From contig NC_085135.1 in NCBI RefSeq assembly GCF_030269925.1, positions 9,982,753 through 10,046,752 on the forward strand: DNA of 64,000 nt, given 5' to 3'. The position numbers were made by a program, and so were the translations under genes. Position 1 is the stretch's first letter, and the number at the start of each line of letters is the position of its first letter. The stretch comes from Bombyx mori (taxonomy: Eukaryota; Arthropoda; Insecta; Lepidoptera; Bombycidae). The notes beneath the pieces were generated by a model. The model worked only from the letters and a program-made list of their open reading frames with translations, was not told where the DNA came from and ran no database searches. Of the stretch, positions 30,508 to 41,408 are shown in pieces.

Positions 30508-30739
30508 TATAGCTGCTGGTCGGTAAAATGTTGTTGTATCGTGTTGAATATCTGCGAGCGGCGGAGCGCGGAGCGACGTGCGTTCGTCTCGGTGTGGTTG
30601 CCTCGACTGGCGACCGGTTTCGGTCACCGCAGCATTCACTGTACATTCGTTTGAATGGCGAGATGTACAGAGCTGCACTAAGGAGACGCTGCCATCCCGG
30701 GATTCTGCGATTGTGTTTCACATAGGGCAGCATGCCACA
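30508..30739 (-). repeat. 3' LTR, CsRn1-like
   Basis: 232 bp. On the minus strand it begins TGTGGC and ends GCTATA. The adjoining purine tract GGAGGGGGGTGA (30740-30751, minus) is the plus-strand primer. Confidence 0.92.
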
Positions 30740-30769
30740 TCACCCCCCTCCAGAGACCGAGTAGGGCGA

Positions 30770-33700
30770 TTAAGTTTGGAGGTCCCGGAGATGTGCAGGA
30801 AATCTAACAGATCTTCTTTCAGGAAGTGTGTATGCTGGCTTAAGGCGATCAGCAGTTACTGTCACCGTTTTGCCTTTTATCAGTAGTTTAAAATATTTAT
30901 CATTTCTTTCTATAACCGGATGTGGTCCAGTGTACGCTGGCTGTAAAGAGGCTCTCAGCGCATCTTCTCTCAAGAACACATGACTGGTGGTAGCTAGATC
31001 TTTATAGACGAAGATGGATTGTCGTGTGTGTCTTGAAGCAGGTACTGGTTTAAGGTTGTTGGCGAATTGACGAAGGCGTGCTGTATATTCCGTGACGTCG
31101 GTTGTTCCTGCAGTACCCGGATCGAAAAATTCACCAGGTAGCCGAAGTGGCTCTCCATATACTAGTTCGGCTGCACTTGTTTTCAAGTCATCTTTGTAGG
31201 CACTTCTTATCCCGAGTAGGACGAAAGGCAGCACTTCCATCCAGTTTTCATTACCGTGACAAGTGATAGCGGTTTTTAGCTGACGATGGAATCTTTCTAT
31301 GGCGCCATTACATTGCGGGTGGTAAGCAGTGGTCTTCTTATGATGGAATCCTATTGATTTCGACAGGTGTTGGAAGAGAGCGGACTCAAATTGACGGCCG
31401 CGGTCGGTGACTATTGAAGACGGACATCCAAACCGCGATACCCAGCCAGTGAGTAAAGCTTTTGCTACTGTTTCAGCTGTAGCATTAGGTATGGGTATAA
31501 CCTCAGGCCATCTCGTGAAACGATCGATTGCTGTTAGGCAAAAACGGTTTCCTCCGCATATGGGTAGCGGTCCGATGAGGTCGATGTGAATATCCATGAA
31601 GCGTGCATTTGGAAGCTTGTACGTTCCAAGAGGAGTAGAAACGTGTCGGTTTATCTTAGACCGTTGGCATGCTAGACAAGCTCTTGTCCATTCTCTGCAG
31701 TCTTTGTTGATTCCGGGCCAAATGTACCTTTCAGTTATCAGTTTGATCGTGGCATTAGTACCAGGGTGACTGAGTCCATGCAGGTTTTCGAAAACTTGTT
31801 TTCGCATCATTGGCGTAATATAAGGCCTTGGAGTCTGGGTGCTGGTATCGCAGTAGAGCTCTGTTCGACCTTCCCGTATCTTGATCTTTTCTAAGCGTAG
31901 TGATGTGCCATTGTCTAATAGCTGTTTTAGTTCTGGATCAGTGTTTTGGGATTGGGCTAACCTTGCGAAGTCTAAGGAAAACTCTACTTCTTCTACTCGT
32001 GAGAGTGCGTCTGCAACCACGTTGTCCTTACCAGCAATGTGCTGTATGTCTGTGGTAAATTGTGATATAAGATCGAGGTGTCGGAATTGTCTGGGTGAAC
32101 ATTTGTCTTTGCGAGTGTGGAAGGCGAAGCATAACGGTTTATGATCTGTGTAGATAGTAAAATCCTTGGCCTCTAACATGTGTCTAAAATATTTGATAGC
32201 TTCGTATATAGCCAGTAGCTCTCTGTCATAGGGCGAGTATTTCATCTGAGCTGGAGAAAGTTTCCGGGAGAAGAATGCAAGTGGCTGCCACGCAGAGTTC
32301 TTCTGCTGTTGTAGAGCGGCTCCGATCGCAGTATCTGATGCGTCAGTGACTAGGGCCAGCTTGCATTGGCTGTCAGGGTGCGCAAGGAGTGTGGCGCGAC
32401 ATAAGCTATCTTTGCATTCTTGAAAAGCTTTCAAGGTGTCACCCGATAGGTGCACTGGGTGAGACCCTTTAACAGATCCCGTCAGAAGAGCATTTAGGGG
32501 AGTCTGATATTTAGCGGCGCCTGGTATGAACCTACGGTAGAAGTTGATCATTCCTAAGAATCTTCGCAGTGATCTGATGGTCTTTGGTTCTGGAAATGAC
32601 TTTATGGCTTCTACCTTTGTATCCAGTGGCTTTACTCCTTTGGCTGAGATGGAATAGCCGAGAAATGAGACTTCAGATACCCCGAAGCGACATTTGGCGG
32701 TGTTGATGATGACACCGTAGTCTCTGAGTCTGCTAAATAGTTGTCGGAGATGGTCTTCGTGTTCCTCTTCGTTTCTAGAAAAGCACAGAAAGTCGTCGAC
32801 GTAAGGATAAACAAAGTCTAGTCCACGTGTCATTTCATCGACGAAGCGTTGAAACGTCTGGCAAGCGTTGCGAAGTCCAAACGTCATATGTGGGAACTCA
32901 TATAAGCCGAACGGGGTAATTATGGCACTCTTCTGTATGTCCTCGTGAAAGATAGGAATCTGGCTAAAAGCTTTTACCAAATCAATGGTGGAAAAAATTT
33001 TGCAACCAGTTATATTGTAGGTGCAGTCGTGCACATGTCTCACTGGGTATTTGTCCGGAATAGTCCTGGCGTTCAGAGAGCGATAATCGCCGCAAGGCCT
33101 CCACTCGTTATCCTTTTTCGGGGCTAGATGGAGTGGAGAGGCCCAAGGGCTTTCAGATGGGCGGGCAGTTCCTGATGCAAGCATCGACTCAAATTCCTTT
33201 TTGGCTATCTGTAGTTTGTCAGGTGCAAGTCGACGGGGAGAAGATGACACTGGTGGGCCTGGCGTTGTCCTGATGTAATGAACTGTATTGTGCTTGATTT
33301 CTTGATGGTGTCCGGATGGGTGTGTTACTTCTGGGAACTCGGTGAGTAACTTGTGGTATCTGCTGGACCCGCCGAGTGGTATCTTTATAGATGATATCGT
33401 GTTCGACGAGTTTACAGGTTTACCTATAGCATACAGTGTTGTAAGGCTATCCAGAAGACACTTGTTGCGGATGTCGACTATTAGGCCGTAATGTTTGAGG
33501 AAATCGGCTCCAATGATGGCTCTGGTTACATCTCCGACGATGAACCGCCAGGGAAAATCGCGTCGTAATCCTAGGTCTAACTCTAGATTGGCATATCCGT
33601 ACGTGTTGATTGGTGTACCATTAGCGGCGGATAGCTGGAAGTTTGTTTTAGGACGTCGCCCCGATAAAGCGGATCGTGGATACACGCAGACGTCGCTTCC

Positions 33701-33784
33701 CGTATCTACGAGGAATTGTACCTTGGTCCGACGATCTACTACGAACAGGCGACCAGAGGAGCGAGGGCAGTCGTCAGTCGCCAT
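30770..33784 (-). CDS. pol: CsRn1-like Pol: protease, RT, RNase H, integrase
   Basis: An intact frame of 1004 codons starting [12 protein letters not shown]. The protease motif [10 protein letters not shown] is at residue 25. The RT has [32 protein letters not shown] and the active site [10 protein letters not shown] near residue 330. RNase H shows [21 protein letters not shown] and [13 protein letters not shown]. Integrase has the H2C2 finger ([17 protein letters not shown]) and the DDE residues in [21 protein letters not shown] and [14 protein letters not shown]. The start ATG shares one base with the gag stop (TAATG), which suggests termination-reinitiation coupling. Every expected domain is present. 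Confidence 0.95.
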   Translation of the reverse strand: MATDDCPRSSGRLFVVDRRTKVQFLVDTGSDVCVYPRSALSGRRPKTNFQLSAANGTPINTYGYANLELDLGLRRDFPWRFIVGDVTRAIIGADFLKHYGLIVDIRNKCLLDSLTTLYAIGKPVNSSNTISSIKIPLGGSSRYHKLLTEFPEVTHPSGHHQEIKHNTVHYIRTTPGPPVSSSPRRLAPDKLQIAKKEFESMLASGTARPSESPWASPLHLAPKKDNEWRPCGDYRSLNARTIPDKYPVRHVHDCTYNITGCKIFSTIDLVKAFSQIPIFHEDIQKSAIITPFGLYEFPHMTFGLRNACQTFQRFVDEMTRGLDFVYPYVDDFLCFSRNEEEHEDHLRQLFSRLRDYGVIINTAKCRFGVSEVSFLGYSISAKGVKPLDTKVEAIKSFPEPKTIRSLRRFLGMINFYRRFIPGAAKYQTPLNALLTGSVKGSHPVHLSGDTLKAFQECKDSLCRATLLAHPDSQCKLALVTDASDTAIGAALQQQKNSAWQPLAFFSRKLSPAQMKYSPYDRELLAIYEAIKYFRHMLEAKDFTIYTDHKPLCFAFHTRKDKCSPRQFRHLDLISQFTTDIQHIAGKDNVVADALSRVEEVEFSLDFARLAQSQNTDPELKQLLDNGTSLRLEKIKIREGRTELYCDTSTQTPRPYITPMMRKQVFENLHGLSHPGTNATIKLITERYIWPGINKDCREWTRACLACQRSKINRHVSTPLGTYKLPNARFMDIHIDLIGPLPICGGNRFCLTAIDRFTRWPEVIPIPNATAETVAKALLTGWVSRFGCPSSIVTDRGRQFESALFQHLSKSIGFHHKKTTAYHPQCNGAIERFHRQLKTAITCHGNENWMEVLPFVLLGIRSAYKDDLKTSAAELVYGEPLRLPGEFFDPGTAGTTDVTEYTARLRQFANNLKPVPASRHTRQSIFVYKDLATTSHVFLREDALRASLQPAYTGPHPVIERNDKYFKLLIKGKTVTVTADRLKPAYTLPERRSVRFPAHLRDLQT

Positions 33785-34668
33785 TACTGACCACCCCTGG
33801 AGTTTTCCGAATTTTTCCCGGGATCCCGGGATTTTCCCGGGATTCTTCTTGGACTACTATCTCGAGATTCCGGCTCGAAGTCGCATGGTTTTATGCAGTT
33901 TCTTGCGTTGCTACCGAATTTGAAATGATAATAACATTCCGGGAATCTGCGGTAGTTGGATACGGACCTGGTCATTGATCGGCTACGGTCACGGCGTTGT
34001 GTGGAGCGAGACCGCCGGTCCTGCGAGTTTAACTGCGATGATAAATTTTGTAACTGTTTACGTAACTCAGCGATTTCTCGTGCCATAGCGTCCATGGTGG
34101 ACCCGGGTTCTGCTTGAGCTGCTGCGACTTGAGGTGCAGGAGTGGCGATGTCTTGTATCTTGTCGGCCAAATCAGCAAGTACCTCTAGCGACGAGGTAGG
34201 TTGAGCGGCGATCACGGTCTGGATGTTGCGCGGCAGACGGCTGGTCCAGATAGTCTTCACAAACTCTTCGGGCACAGTGGGCCCAGCTAAGCTTTGTAGG
34301 TGGCGAAGGAACTGTGATGGCCTTCGTTCGCCTAACTCTTCGTGCATTAGCAGCTGTTTCACCTTCTTGTCGTGCGAAGCGCTAAGCCGTTTGATAAGTT
34401 CTAACTTTAGCTTCTCGTACTTATCTGTGGCTGGTGGTGAGATGATAATGTCTTTCACTTCCTTCGAGAACTGATGGTCAAGTTGTCCAATCACGTAGTT
34501 GAACTTCGTGGTGTCTGATGTAATGCCGGATATCGCGAATTGTCCTTCTACTTGCGCGAACCATATCTCCGGCTCCTCGGGCCAAAATGGCGGCACTCTA
34601 ACTCCGACCCGAAACAACTCTGCAGGCCTCTGATCTTCTACGTGCTCTTTCTCCGTTACGGTTGTCAT
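33784..34668 (-). CDS. gag: CsRn1-like Gag with CHCC finger
   Basis: An intact frame of 294 codons, [15 protein letters not shown]. The capsid core has [19 protein letters not shown], as in CsRn1 and Kabuki Gag. An Arg/Ser-rich stretch ([18 protein letters not shown]) precedes the atypical finger [18 protein letters not shown], in which the order is Cys-His-Cys-Cys and not Cys-Cys-His-Cys. The start lies only 32 bases from the LTR, immediately after the primer-binding site. The stop TAA overlaps the pol ATG. Confidence 0.94.
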   Translation of the reverse strand: MTTVTEKEHVEDQRPAELFRVGVRVPPFWPEEPEIWFAQVEGQFAISGITSDTTKFNYVIGQLDHQFSKEVKDIIISPPATDKYEKLKLELIKRLSASHDKKVKQLLMHEELGERRPSQFLRHLQSLAGPTVPEEFVKTIWTSRLPRNIQTVIAAQPTSSLEVLADLADKIQDIATPAPQVAAAQAEPGSTMDAMAREIAELRKQLQNLSSQLNSQDRRSRSTQRRDRSRSMTRSVSNYRRFPECYYHFKFGSNARNCIKPCDFEPESRDSSPRRIPGKSRDPGKNSENSRGGQ

Positions 34669-34670
34669 CG

Positions 34671-34699
34671 TGCGTGTTCAAATCACGTCGGGGTCACCA
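34671..34699 (-). other. Primer-binding site for tRNA-Trp, extended
   Basis: The plus strand here equals the last 29 bases of an insect tRNA-Trp, ending gtcggggtcacca, as far as I remember the Drosophila gene. Usual primer-binding sites are 10-18 bases. Confidence 0.8.
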
Positions 34700-34700
34700 A

Positions 34701-34932
34701 TATAGCTGCTGGTCGGTAAAATGTTGTTGTATCGTGTTGAATATCTGCGAGCGGCGGAGCGCGGAGCGACGTGCGTTCGTCTCGGTGTGGTTGCCTCGAC
34801 TGGCGACCGGTTTCGGTCACCGCAGCATTCACTGTACATTCGTTTGAATGGCGAGATGTACAGAGCTGCACTAAGGAGACGCTGCCATCCCGGGATTCTG
34901 CGATTGTGTTTCACATAGGGCAGCACGCCACA
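34701..34932 (-). repeat. 5' LTR, CsRn1-like
   Basis: 232 bp, one difference from the 3' LTR (gcacgcc against gcatgcc). Confidence 0.92.
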
Positions 34933-35140
34933 GAAACATTAAACATAATAATAAACTATTGATAGCAAAAAATAATAATGAGATCTTTAAAAACATAATG
35001 CTAAAAATACATGAGTTTAGTCGCCCCGTTCCATGAAGAGTAACGGATCATCTACCAAGCAATAGTCCTTTAGTTTGATAATTTTCTGGTCATCTAGGAA
35101 GCTGACTATGTTCTTCTGTTGGCAAGCGATGAGGTCCTGC
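34933..35140. other. Unassigned AT-rich DNA with C-terminal coding scrap
   Basis: Before the poly(T) of the next R1 copy, a minus-strand frame (35017-35140) ends in FLDDQKIIKLKDYCLVDDPL and a stop. I do not recognise it. It is cut by the R1 copy and no continuation is found on the other side of that copy. It may be a fragment of yet another element or of a host gene. Confidence 0.35.
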
Positions 35141-35665
35141 TTTTTTTTTTTCGGGTAGAGGGCCGAACCTCCTACGAGGTCCCCGCGCAAAATGGGCGCG
35201 CGGGGTATGTGGGACTCAACGGTCTGCATGGTGTTGTGAGCAGACCGCGGGCCCAAGGATTTTAGGACCCACCCACTAAACGACTCCCCTGCACTCTTAC
35301 ACCCGACGTCCGATCCCCTCCGAGGTCAGAACCCGGATAAGGTAGGGGGGCTACCGCGGTCAACACTACAACCAGACAGCGCGGCTCACCCCAAGGACGC
35401 CCGGCCGACGGAGCCTTCGAGGCGAATCGAAGGCTCTGAAACGTCGGCCGTCTCGGTACGGCAGCCCGTCGGGCCGCCCAGACGGTGCCGCTGGTGTCCC
35501 GGAATACCCCGCTGGACCAGAACCAGCCTGCCGGGTCGGGACGCGATACACCGTCGACCGGTCGCTCTATTCACTCCACGGCAGCGCGCTAGAGTGCTGG
35601 TAGCGCGCCGCGCGGCCTCACCCCCTCAGGTCGCCCCTTGACCTTCACCGGGGGGAGGCCGCCAC

Positions 35666-36979
35666 CTACAGGGGCCGGGACGTACGGGCGTATTTCCGCC
35701 TCCGGCCCCCGGCTCGACGGCGACGGATCGGTGCGGAAAGGGAAGAGCTCTCCCTCTCTCGCTCCGCCGCCTCCTTCTGCGAGATGGTGGACTCGCAGAA
35801 GTCGAGCATCGCCTTCCAGGACGCGTCGCTGCCGAGCATCGTAGCCACGACGCGCGGCAGCGAGAGGTCCTCTCCTATGACCGCGACGAGGGCGGCGCGT
35901 TGCTCGTCGAATCCAGAGCAACGCGCCAATGTATGTTCCGCTGTGTCTTCCTCGTCGCGGTCCGCGCAGTGGTGGCACTGCGCCGTCGGTTCCCTTCCGG
36001 CTATCTTATGCAAATACCGGCCGAAACATCCGTGGCTGGTAAGCATTTGCGTCAGCCGGAAGGTGAGACATCCGCGGTCGCGGCCCACCCAGTCCGCGAG
36101 AACCGGGCGGACCGCCTCGACGGTACGGAGGCCGGCCGACGGGTCCGCCAAGCGGCGAGACCACGCCTCCAGCACGGACCGCCGAGATTGGAGCCTCCGC
36201 GCTTGAACTACTCCTTCGCCGGGGCGCCCTTCCCCCCTAGAGCGGAGGTCGCTACGCCACCTGTAATCGGCAGCGAGCGCCTCCGGCTCCAGGTCCCAGG
36301 GTGGCGCCCCGGCGAGCAAGCACGCCGCCTCGAAGGAGACATTGCGGTATCCTCGGATCGCCCTGACCGCGATCGCGCGCTGCGGACGTCGCAGCGCCGC
36401 GACGTTCTTGCGGGTCAGGGCGTGGCACCATACGGGAGCCCCGTATAGTGCCATCGACCGCACCACCCCCATGTAGAGGCGGCGCGCCACCTGATCGGGA
36501 CCCCCGACGTTTGGTGGCAGCCGGCTCAGAGAGCCGGCCGTCGACATCAGTCGAGGGCCCAACTTCTCAAAGTGAGCGCGGAAGTTCCACCGACTATCCA
36601 GTTCGAGGCCGAGGTACCGAAGACCGGTCACCCCGACCCCGACGCGGACGCCTCCGATCACGAGGTGGGCACCCAGAGGCGGCGCTCGTCCCGGCCCGTG
36701 AAAAAGCAGGGCCTGGGTTTTATCGAGCGCCACCTCGAGTCCCAACCGTCGGATCCTTGTGACGACGTGTGCCACGCCTGCGCACGCCAGACGGGCAGAC
36801 TCCCGGTAGTCCCTCCCCGGAGCTACGACCAACGTGTCGTCGGCGTAACAAATTACGCTCAGCCCGGGGAGGGGACCCCGTACGACGCCCCGCAGGACCC
36901 AGTCGTAGCCGATGTTCCACAGCAGGGGGCCCAGGACAGACCCCTGCGGAACACCGCGCTCGACGGGGAAGCGGTACAT
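35666..36979 (-). pseudogene. R1-C ORF2, RT second half to C-terminus
   Basis: The frame opens just after the RT deletion with VERGVPQGSVLGPLLWNIG, keeps the active site ICYADDTLVVA and the thumb VRSMALYGAPVW, and ends with the CCHC CHHCADRDEEDTAEHTLARC. It has no stop over 437 codons. The motif A aspartate and preceding RT blocks are lost, so the protein would be inactive. Confidence 0.85.
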
Positions 36980-38732
36980 CGCCCCACCGGCCCTCTCTGA
37001 AGCCGTATTGCTCCGCCGAAAGATCGGGACCCGTCTCGGTCAGGTGCCGGGCCGCGACGATCCTCTCGAGCATCTTGCCCGCTTCGTCCAGCAACACGAT
37101 GGGGCGATAGCCCGCGGGTGAGTCCGCGGGGCGCCCGTCCTTCCGCGGAAGGACCAGTCTGCCCGTCTTCCATTTCGACGGGAACCGTCCCGACTCGAGG
37201 CACGCTTCGAAAAGCCCCCCGAGCCGGTCCCCTAGGGCCTCGAAGGCCAAGCTCCAGACCCGGCCGTGAACGCCGTCAGGGCCGGGGGCCGTGTCCTTCG
37301 CTCTCATTTTGGACACGGCCGCATGGATCTCCGCCCCCGTGATAGGGGGAGGGGGCTCCTCGGCAGCGGGAACACTGGGGCGACGCGGAGGCGTGCCCCA
37401 CGTGGCGTCCATCTGGGGGGGCTCAAAGTCCCCCCCCGCCGCCGGCGGGAAAAGCGCGGAAACTATTTCCCGCAGCTGCCGAGGCTGGAGCCGCTCGGTC
37501 ACCGGGAGCGCCCACGGCTGCAGTTTTCTGCGAACCATCTTGTATGGGCGCCCCCAGGGATCTTCGTCGAGCGACTCCAGGAGAGTCTTCATGCTCTGCT
37601 TCTTGGCCTCGCCGATGGCCAGCTGCAGCGCCGTCTGCTTTTGACGACAGTCAGCGTGCAGCCGGGCCGCCGTCTCCGCGAACGTAGCGTCGCGACGACG
37701 GCGGCGGCGGTGGCGTGCGCTCCGGCGGCGCGCCCTCACGCACTCCTCGCGGAGTCTTGCGATCTCGGGCGACCACCAGAACGCACCCCCACGTGGTGCT
37801 CGGGGGCCGACCCGGGGCATGGCGGCATCACAAATGTTTGCCATGGTGCCCCGGAACCAGTCAACCTCCGCATCCACGTCCGCGAGCCGCGCGGGTTTTG
37901 GCGCCCACGCAGCAACAGCGGCCGCCTCCATCAGCAACTCCTTGTTCATCCGTTTCAAGGCCCACCTGGGGAACGAACGGGGCGCACCTTGCGGGAGCTC
38001 CTTCTCACCGCGGGCGCCCGCGGCTGACGACGACGACACGGAGGAGGCGGAGAGCTCGAATCGGACGTATCTGTGGTCCGAGAGCGTCTCCGCCCCCTCG
38101 AGTACGCGCCAGCCGCGGGTGCGGCGCACGGCGGTCCCCAATGGTCCTGGTTTGGCCAGAACAGAAGCCGAAGCAGCCGGACGTGCCGCGGGTGTCGTGC
38201 CCTTTTTAGGGCCGCTATACATTTTAGCGGCCACAGTCCTGCGGGGTGCCGGTGTAGGAGCTCCGTTTTTCACCTCATGAGCGAGGGGCGGTCTTGCGCG
38301 CTCAACGTTCGAACTCCTTGCCTCCTGTATAAGGAGCTGCCGCCTCAGCTCCTCGACCTCAGTGAGGCCTTCTGCTTCGGGCGGAGGAGGGACAGGGGAC
38401 GAGCTGCGTTGCCGCTCGATGAGATCGGCAACCATTGTTCGCAGCTCGGCCATGTCGACGCGGAGCTGTCCGTTCTCCGCCCGAAGTTGGCCATTCTCAT
38501 CGGCCATTTGTTCGAGGCGGGCGTGCTGCAGGGCCACTTCTTGTCGCAATCCCGCCGTCTCCACGGTTGTGGTGCGGTCCATAACGTCCTGCAGCCTTTC
38601 TTCGAGCGTGGCGGCCGCCGATTTCATGGCCGACAATTCCGAGCCCTTGAGGCCTGCAGTGGATTTAGCCGCAATGGTCGCGACTATTCTCCCGACTATT
38701 CCACAAGCTCGGAGAGGGTCAGAGGGTCCCAC
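36980..38732 (-). pseudogene. R1-C ORF1-endonuclease-RT fusion frame
   Basis: One open frame (38732 down to 36720, real homology ending near 36985). It starts in ORF1 with a coiled coil (LEERLQDVMDRTTTVETAGL, HARLEQMADENGQLRAENG) and a Pro/Ala stretch. Near 38120 it passes without a frame break into the last part of the endonuclease (GAETLSDHRYVRFEL), then the linker and the first RT blocks (APGPDGVHGRVW, AEQYGFREGR). There the second deletion joins it out of frame to GVPQG. The missing part at 38120 is the ORF1 C-terminus with all knuckles plus most of the endonuclease. Confidence 0.8.
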
Positions 38733-38819
38733 CTCCGTCAGGGATCGCTGTAGGCGCTCGATTTCCTCCAGCTTCCTATTCTTTTTTATCGCCTCACGGC
38801 AGGCGGCCCTGGACTGCGC

Positions 38820-39297
38820 CTAGGAGGCAGCGTCCAGTCCGCAAGACCACGGCTTGTCAAAATCAGTGGCGGGCGGCGCCGCAGCAGCCGCCGGCCCTTC
38901 CGCCAACGCCATGTACTTGGCGCTGGCAGGCTCTCCTTCCAATGAATCGGACGGAGCGGAGGACGCCGGCCGACGAGCCGACTTTCGCTTCCGCCGAGTC
39001 CGCTGCCGATCGCAATCGGCAAACAGCGCTGGCGTCTCCCGCCCACTAGACGCGTCGCCCCTCGCGGAGCTCCGCGCCGAGTACAGCGAGATTAAGCTCT
39101 CGCAGCGCTCAATTACTACGGTTGGGACTCTGTCCCTTACGCGACCCGTATTGTCGCCTCCTTCCTCGTGGCAGTGTTTGCCCCCCCCCAGAAACGGTGG
39201 GGTAGCGTGCGGCCGATCGCTCGGCCGCACGGAGGGATTCTCCCCCCGCGGAGCAGGAGGTACCCTCCTGGGGTAATAACTTTTTAACAGATGCCAT
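38820..39297 (-). pseudogene. R1-C ORF1, N-terminal part
   Basis: The start is MASVKKLLPQEGTSCSAGG at 39297, homologous to the R1-B ORF1 start at 8383. A run of nine C at about 39180-39188 marks a frameshift between the first frame (39109-39297) and the second (38820-39230). The second ends in an in-frame TAG at 38820-38822, after which the same frame continues into 38732. It is thus broken by one slip in a homopolymer and one nonsense codon. Confidence 0.75.
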
Positions 39298-40130
39298 TAT
39301 TCATTTTTTTCCTTTTTTATTAACCAGGGGTCGGTCCCCTGGGGTCTGGTTCGTACCCTTGGGACTGGACTCCCTCCAGCCATTCATCCCATCGCCGGGC
39401 ACCAGAGCTTAGGATTGGGGCATTTTTTAAAGAGGTTTACGTCCTCGCGGCCCCGTGCCTCGCGGCAGCGGCCCCCGTCCCCCACGCGGTGAGGATTACG
39501 GGTTGGCCGGCGGCCCGCCGAGTGCAACGAGCAACACGACAGACCACCGCCCGACGCTCAAAAGAGCAACAACCACGAAGCCACGCCGGTATACCGGTAC
39601 CCCCCTCTGGAGGGCGTGCCCCTGTAGCCGAAGCCGGGGACATGGCGACCAGCGGCCGGAAGATGCGTAAGCAACGCCGGCTCACTTCTCCATCGAAAGG
39701 CAGGCCAAAAGTGGCCCACCATCTCCCGTGGGTTACATCCGAAACGGGTCGGACGTGACCCAAAAACAAAAAGGGGGAAGAAGGGGGAAGAGAGAGGGAG
39801 CCCGAGCGTCTCCAGGAGGAACACCCTTCAGCGAGTGAAGGGCGTGGAGAGCCCGCAACTCCCCCTGCTGGTTTTGGTCCGCGTCATCCGATCTCTTTCG
39901 TTGCAAAGCCTAACTAGGCTACCCTACTCCTACACCTAGCCTACCTACCTAACACCTAGAAATCCTTGCAACGAAAAAGACCGGACGATACCCCTGGGAG
40001 TGGGACTGTTCCCAGAGGATCCCGTTATCCGCCACCTACGGACGCGCCCGGTGGAAGTCCAGCAAAACTCCCCCACAGACGGAGCCCCCGGCCACGCAGA
40101 GTGCGCGCCGGGGGGCCCGCCCAGGTCCCT
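39298..40130 (-). other. R1-C 5' UTR
   Basis: A GC-rich leader without a convincing frame. It holds an inverted repeat, 39890-39906 against 39966-39982, with two mismatches and about 60 bases of ccta-rich loop. R1-B has a comparable gttgtaac repeat in the same relative place (7934-7958). The end near 40080-40130 extends some 50 bases beyond the 5' end of R1-B. Confidence 0.6.
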
Positions 40131-40152
40131 CGGGAAGTAATTTTACCTATAT

Positions 40153-40550
40153 TGGTTGCGCTGGTTTAAAACTTAGTTAGTTTTAGGTTTCGAAAAATAG
40201 CAACATTTTAATTTGGTTTTGCAAATCCTGTCCCATCCCACTCCGGCACTTTACCTACGGACGCGTGCGAGCGAGATCGTGTGGTGACATCGAGACGAAA
40301 AAAAAATATGGCTGAACAACCGAGCGCGCGCTTCGTGTCTTTGTTATGTTAAATACGTAAATAAGTGAAATCGTTGGTGTTTCTCATCGCGAAGGGGTAC
40401 GAGTCTGCAGTAAGGACTACATAAAGGTATTGTGCATCCTTCCTTTAACGCAGAACTGCCGCTTCTTATCGTTTCTTCCCGCAGTCTGTGTCCTTCATTT
40501 GCAACGACCAAATTTCAAATATTTCGTAGTTTGCTTATCTCGCGTCTACA
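40153..40550 (+). repeat. 5' LTR, BEL/Pao
   Basis: 398 bp, next to the primer-binding site at 40556. Confidence 0.93.
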
Positions 40551-40853
40551 TTTTTTGGTCCAAACGAGCCGGATTCGTATTAAAACAGTGCCAACCATTG
40601 CCTAGGTTTACCTAATTTTCCTAATATAATTAGAACCGCGTACCAAGTAGGTACTTCGAAAAAATATCGCTTTTCCTGCTTTCGTCTTAAATATCGTTTT
40701 CGTTCACATTATTTCTTACAATTCACTTATTTACAAATTAACATTTGTACTATTCGCATAAATTTGTACTCGTAGGTAGGTGTTTACCTTTCCCGCCGCT
40801 TCGAATATCGTTAGTTTGTTAATTTGAAATATTTATTTTACGTTTATCTTAAA

Positions 40854-41408
40854 ATGGCACCTTCAGATACTAATTTAAAGATGTTATATGCCAAAAGAGA
40901 TAGGATATTCTCCCGCATGCAAAGCATTTCTAGCCAAGTTAGAGATATGGATTCAAAGTCATTCAACGCTGACGCTTTTTTGTGCGACTTTGAAACAGTA
41001 GATTCATTGCGTGAAGATTTTGAAGGTGCGCTCGATAAAATAATCTTGTTGGAGTTAAAGGCTAATCCCGATTATTTAGTTAATTATCAACCTCTTACGG
41101 CGTTTGAAGATCTCTTAGGCTGCGTGAAACGAGCTGCCAAAAGGTTACAATCGCAAACGGGGGATCACGTTACGCTGGCTGGTCAACATAGGATTCCAAA
41201 ACTACCCCCAATAGAAATTCCCGAATTCAATGGCGATATAAAAAACTGGCCTTTGTTTATCTCTAGCTTTCGGAATGTCGTACATAATAATACATCGTTA
41301 ACGGACTCTGAGAAACTTTATTATTTGATAGGCAAATTAACCGGCAGGGCTCGTTCCATATGCGCGGGAATTACTCCAAGCGCCGAAAACTATTCGTTAA
41401 ATTTTTGA
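40854..41408 (+). pseudogene. gag: BEL/Pao Gag N-terminal part
   Basis: The ATG at 40854 opens MAPSDTNLKMLYAKRDRIF. The core ends with LPPIEIPEFNGDIKNWPLF and FRNVVHNN, a block highly typical of Pao Gag. One extra A or T in the run ttaaatttttgattta near 41400 causes an early stop at 41408; the frame otherwise continues directly into the long pol frame. With that slip, the full gag-pol could not be made from this copy. Confidence 0.88.

Larger units (their letters stand above)
30508..34932 (-). mobile_element. Intact CsRn1/Kabuki-like Ty3/Gypsy retrotransposon
   Basis: 4.4 kb, minus strand, LTRs of 232 bp (30508-30739 and 34701-34932) and TSD gaaa (30504-30507, 34933-34936). The two LTRs differ at a single base in my comparison. 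The primer-binding site matches tRNA-Trp and Gag has a CHCC finger, both hallmarks of the CsRn1 clade, to which B. mori Kabuki belongs. gag and pol are open throughout. It appears autonomous and very young. Confidence 0.93.
35141..40130 (-). mobile_element. R1-clade LINE copy C, minus strand, two internal deletions
   Basis: The poly(A) tail is the T run 35141-35151. The 3' UTR (35152-35665) nearly equals that of copy A2. The full leader is present at the other end (39298 to about 40130). Its body lacks the ORF1 zinc knuckles and most of the endonuclease in one deletion, and the central RT in another. I found no TSD: the left flank gaggtcctgc has no match near 40100-40152. The 5' boundary is therefore approximate. 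Confidence 0.85.

Noticed and set aside
35131..40130. TSD for R1-C (gaggtcctgc against ccaggtccct)
   Set aside because: Only six or seven bases agree and the phase is wrong for a duplication.
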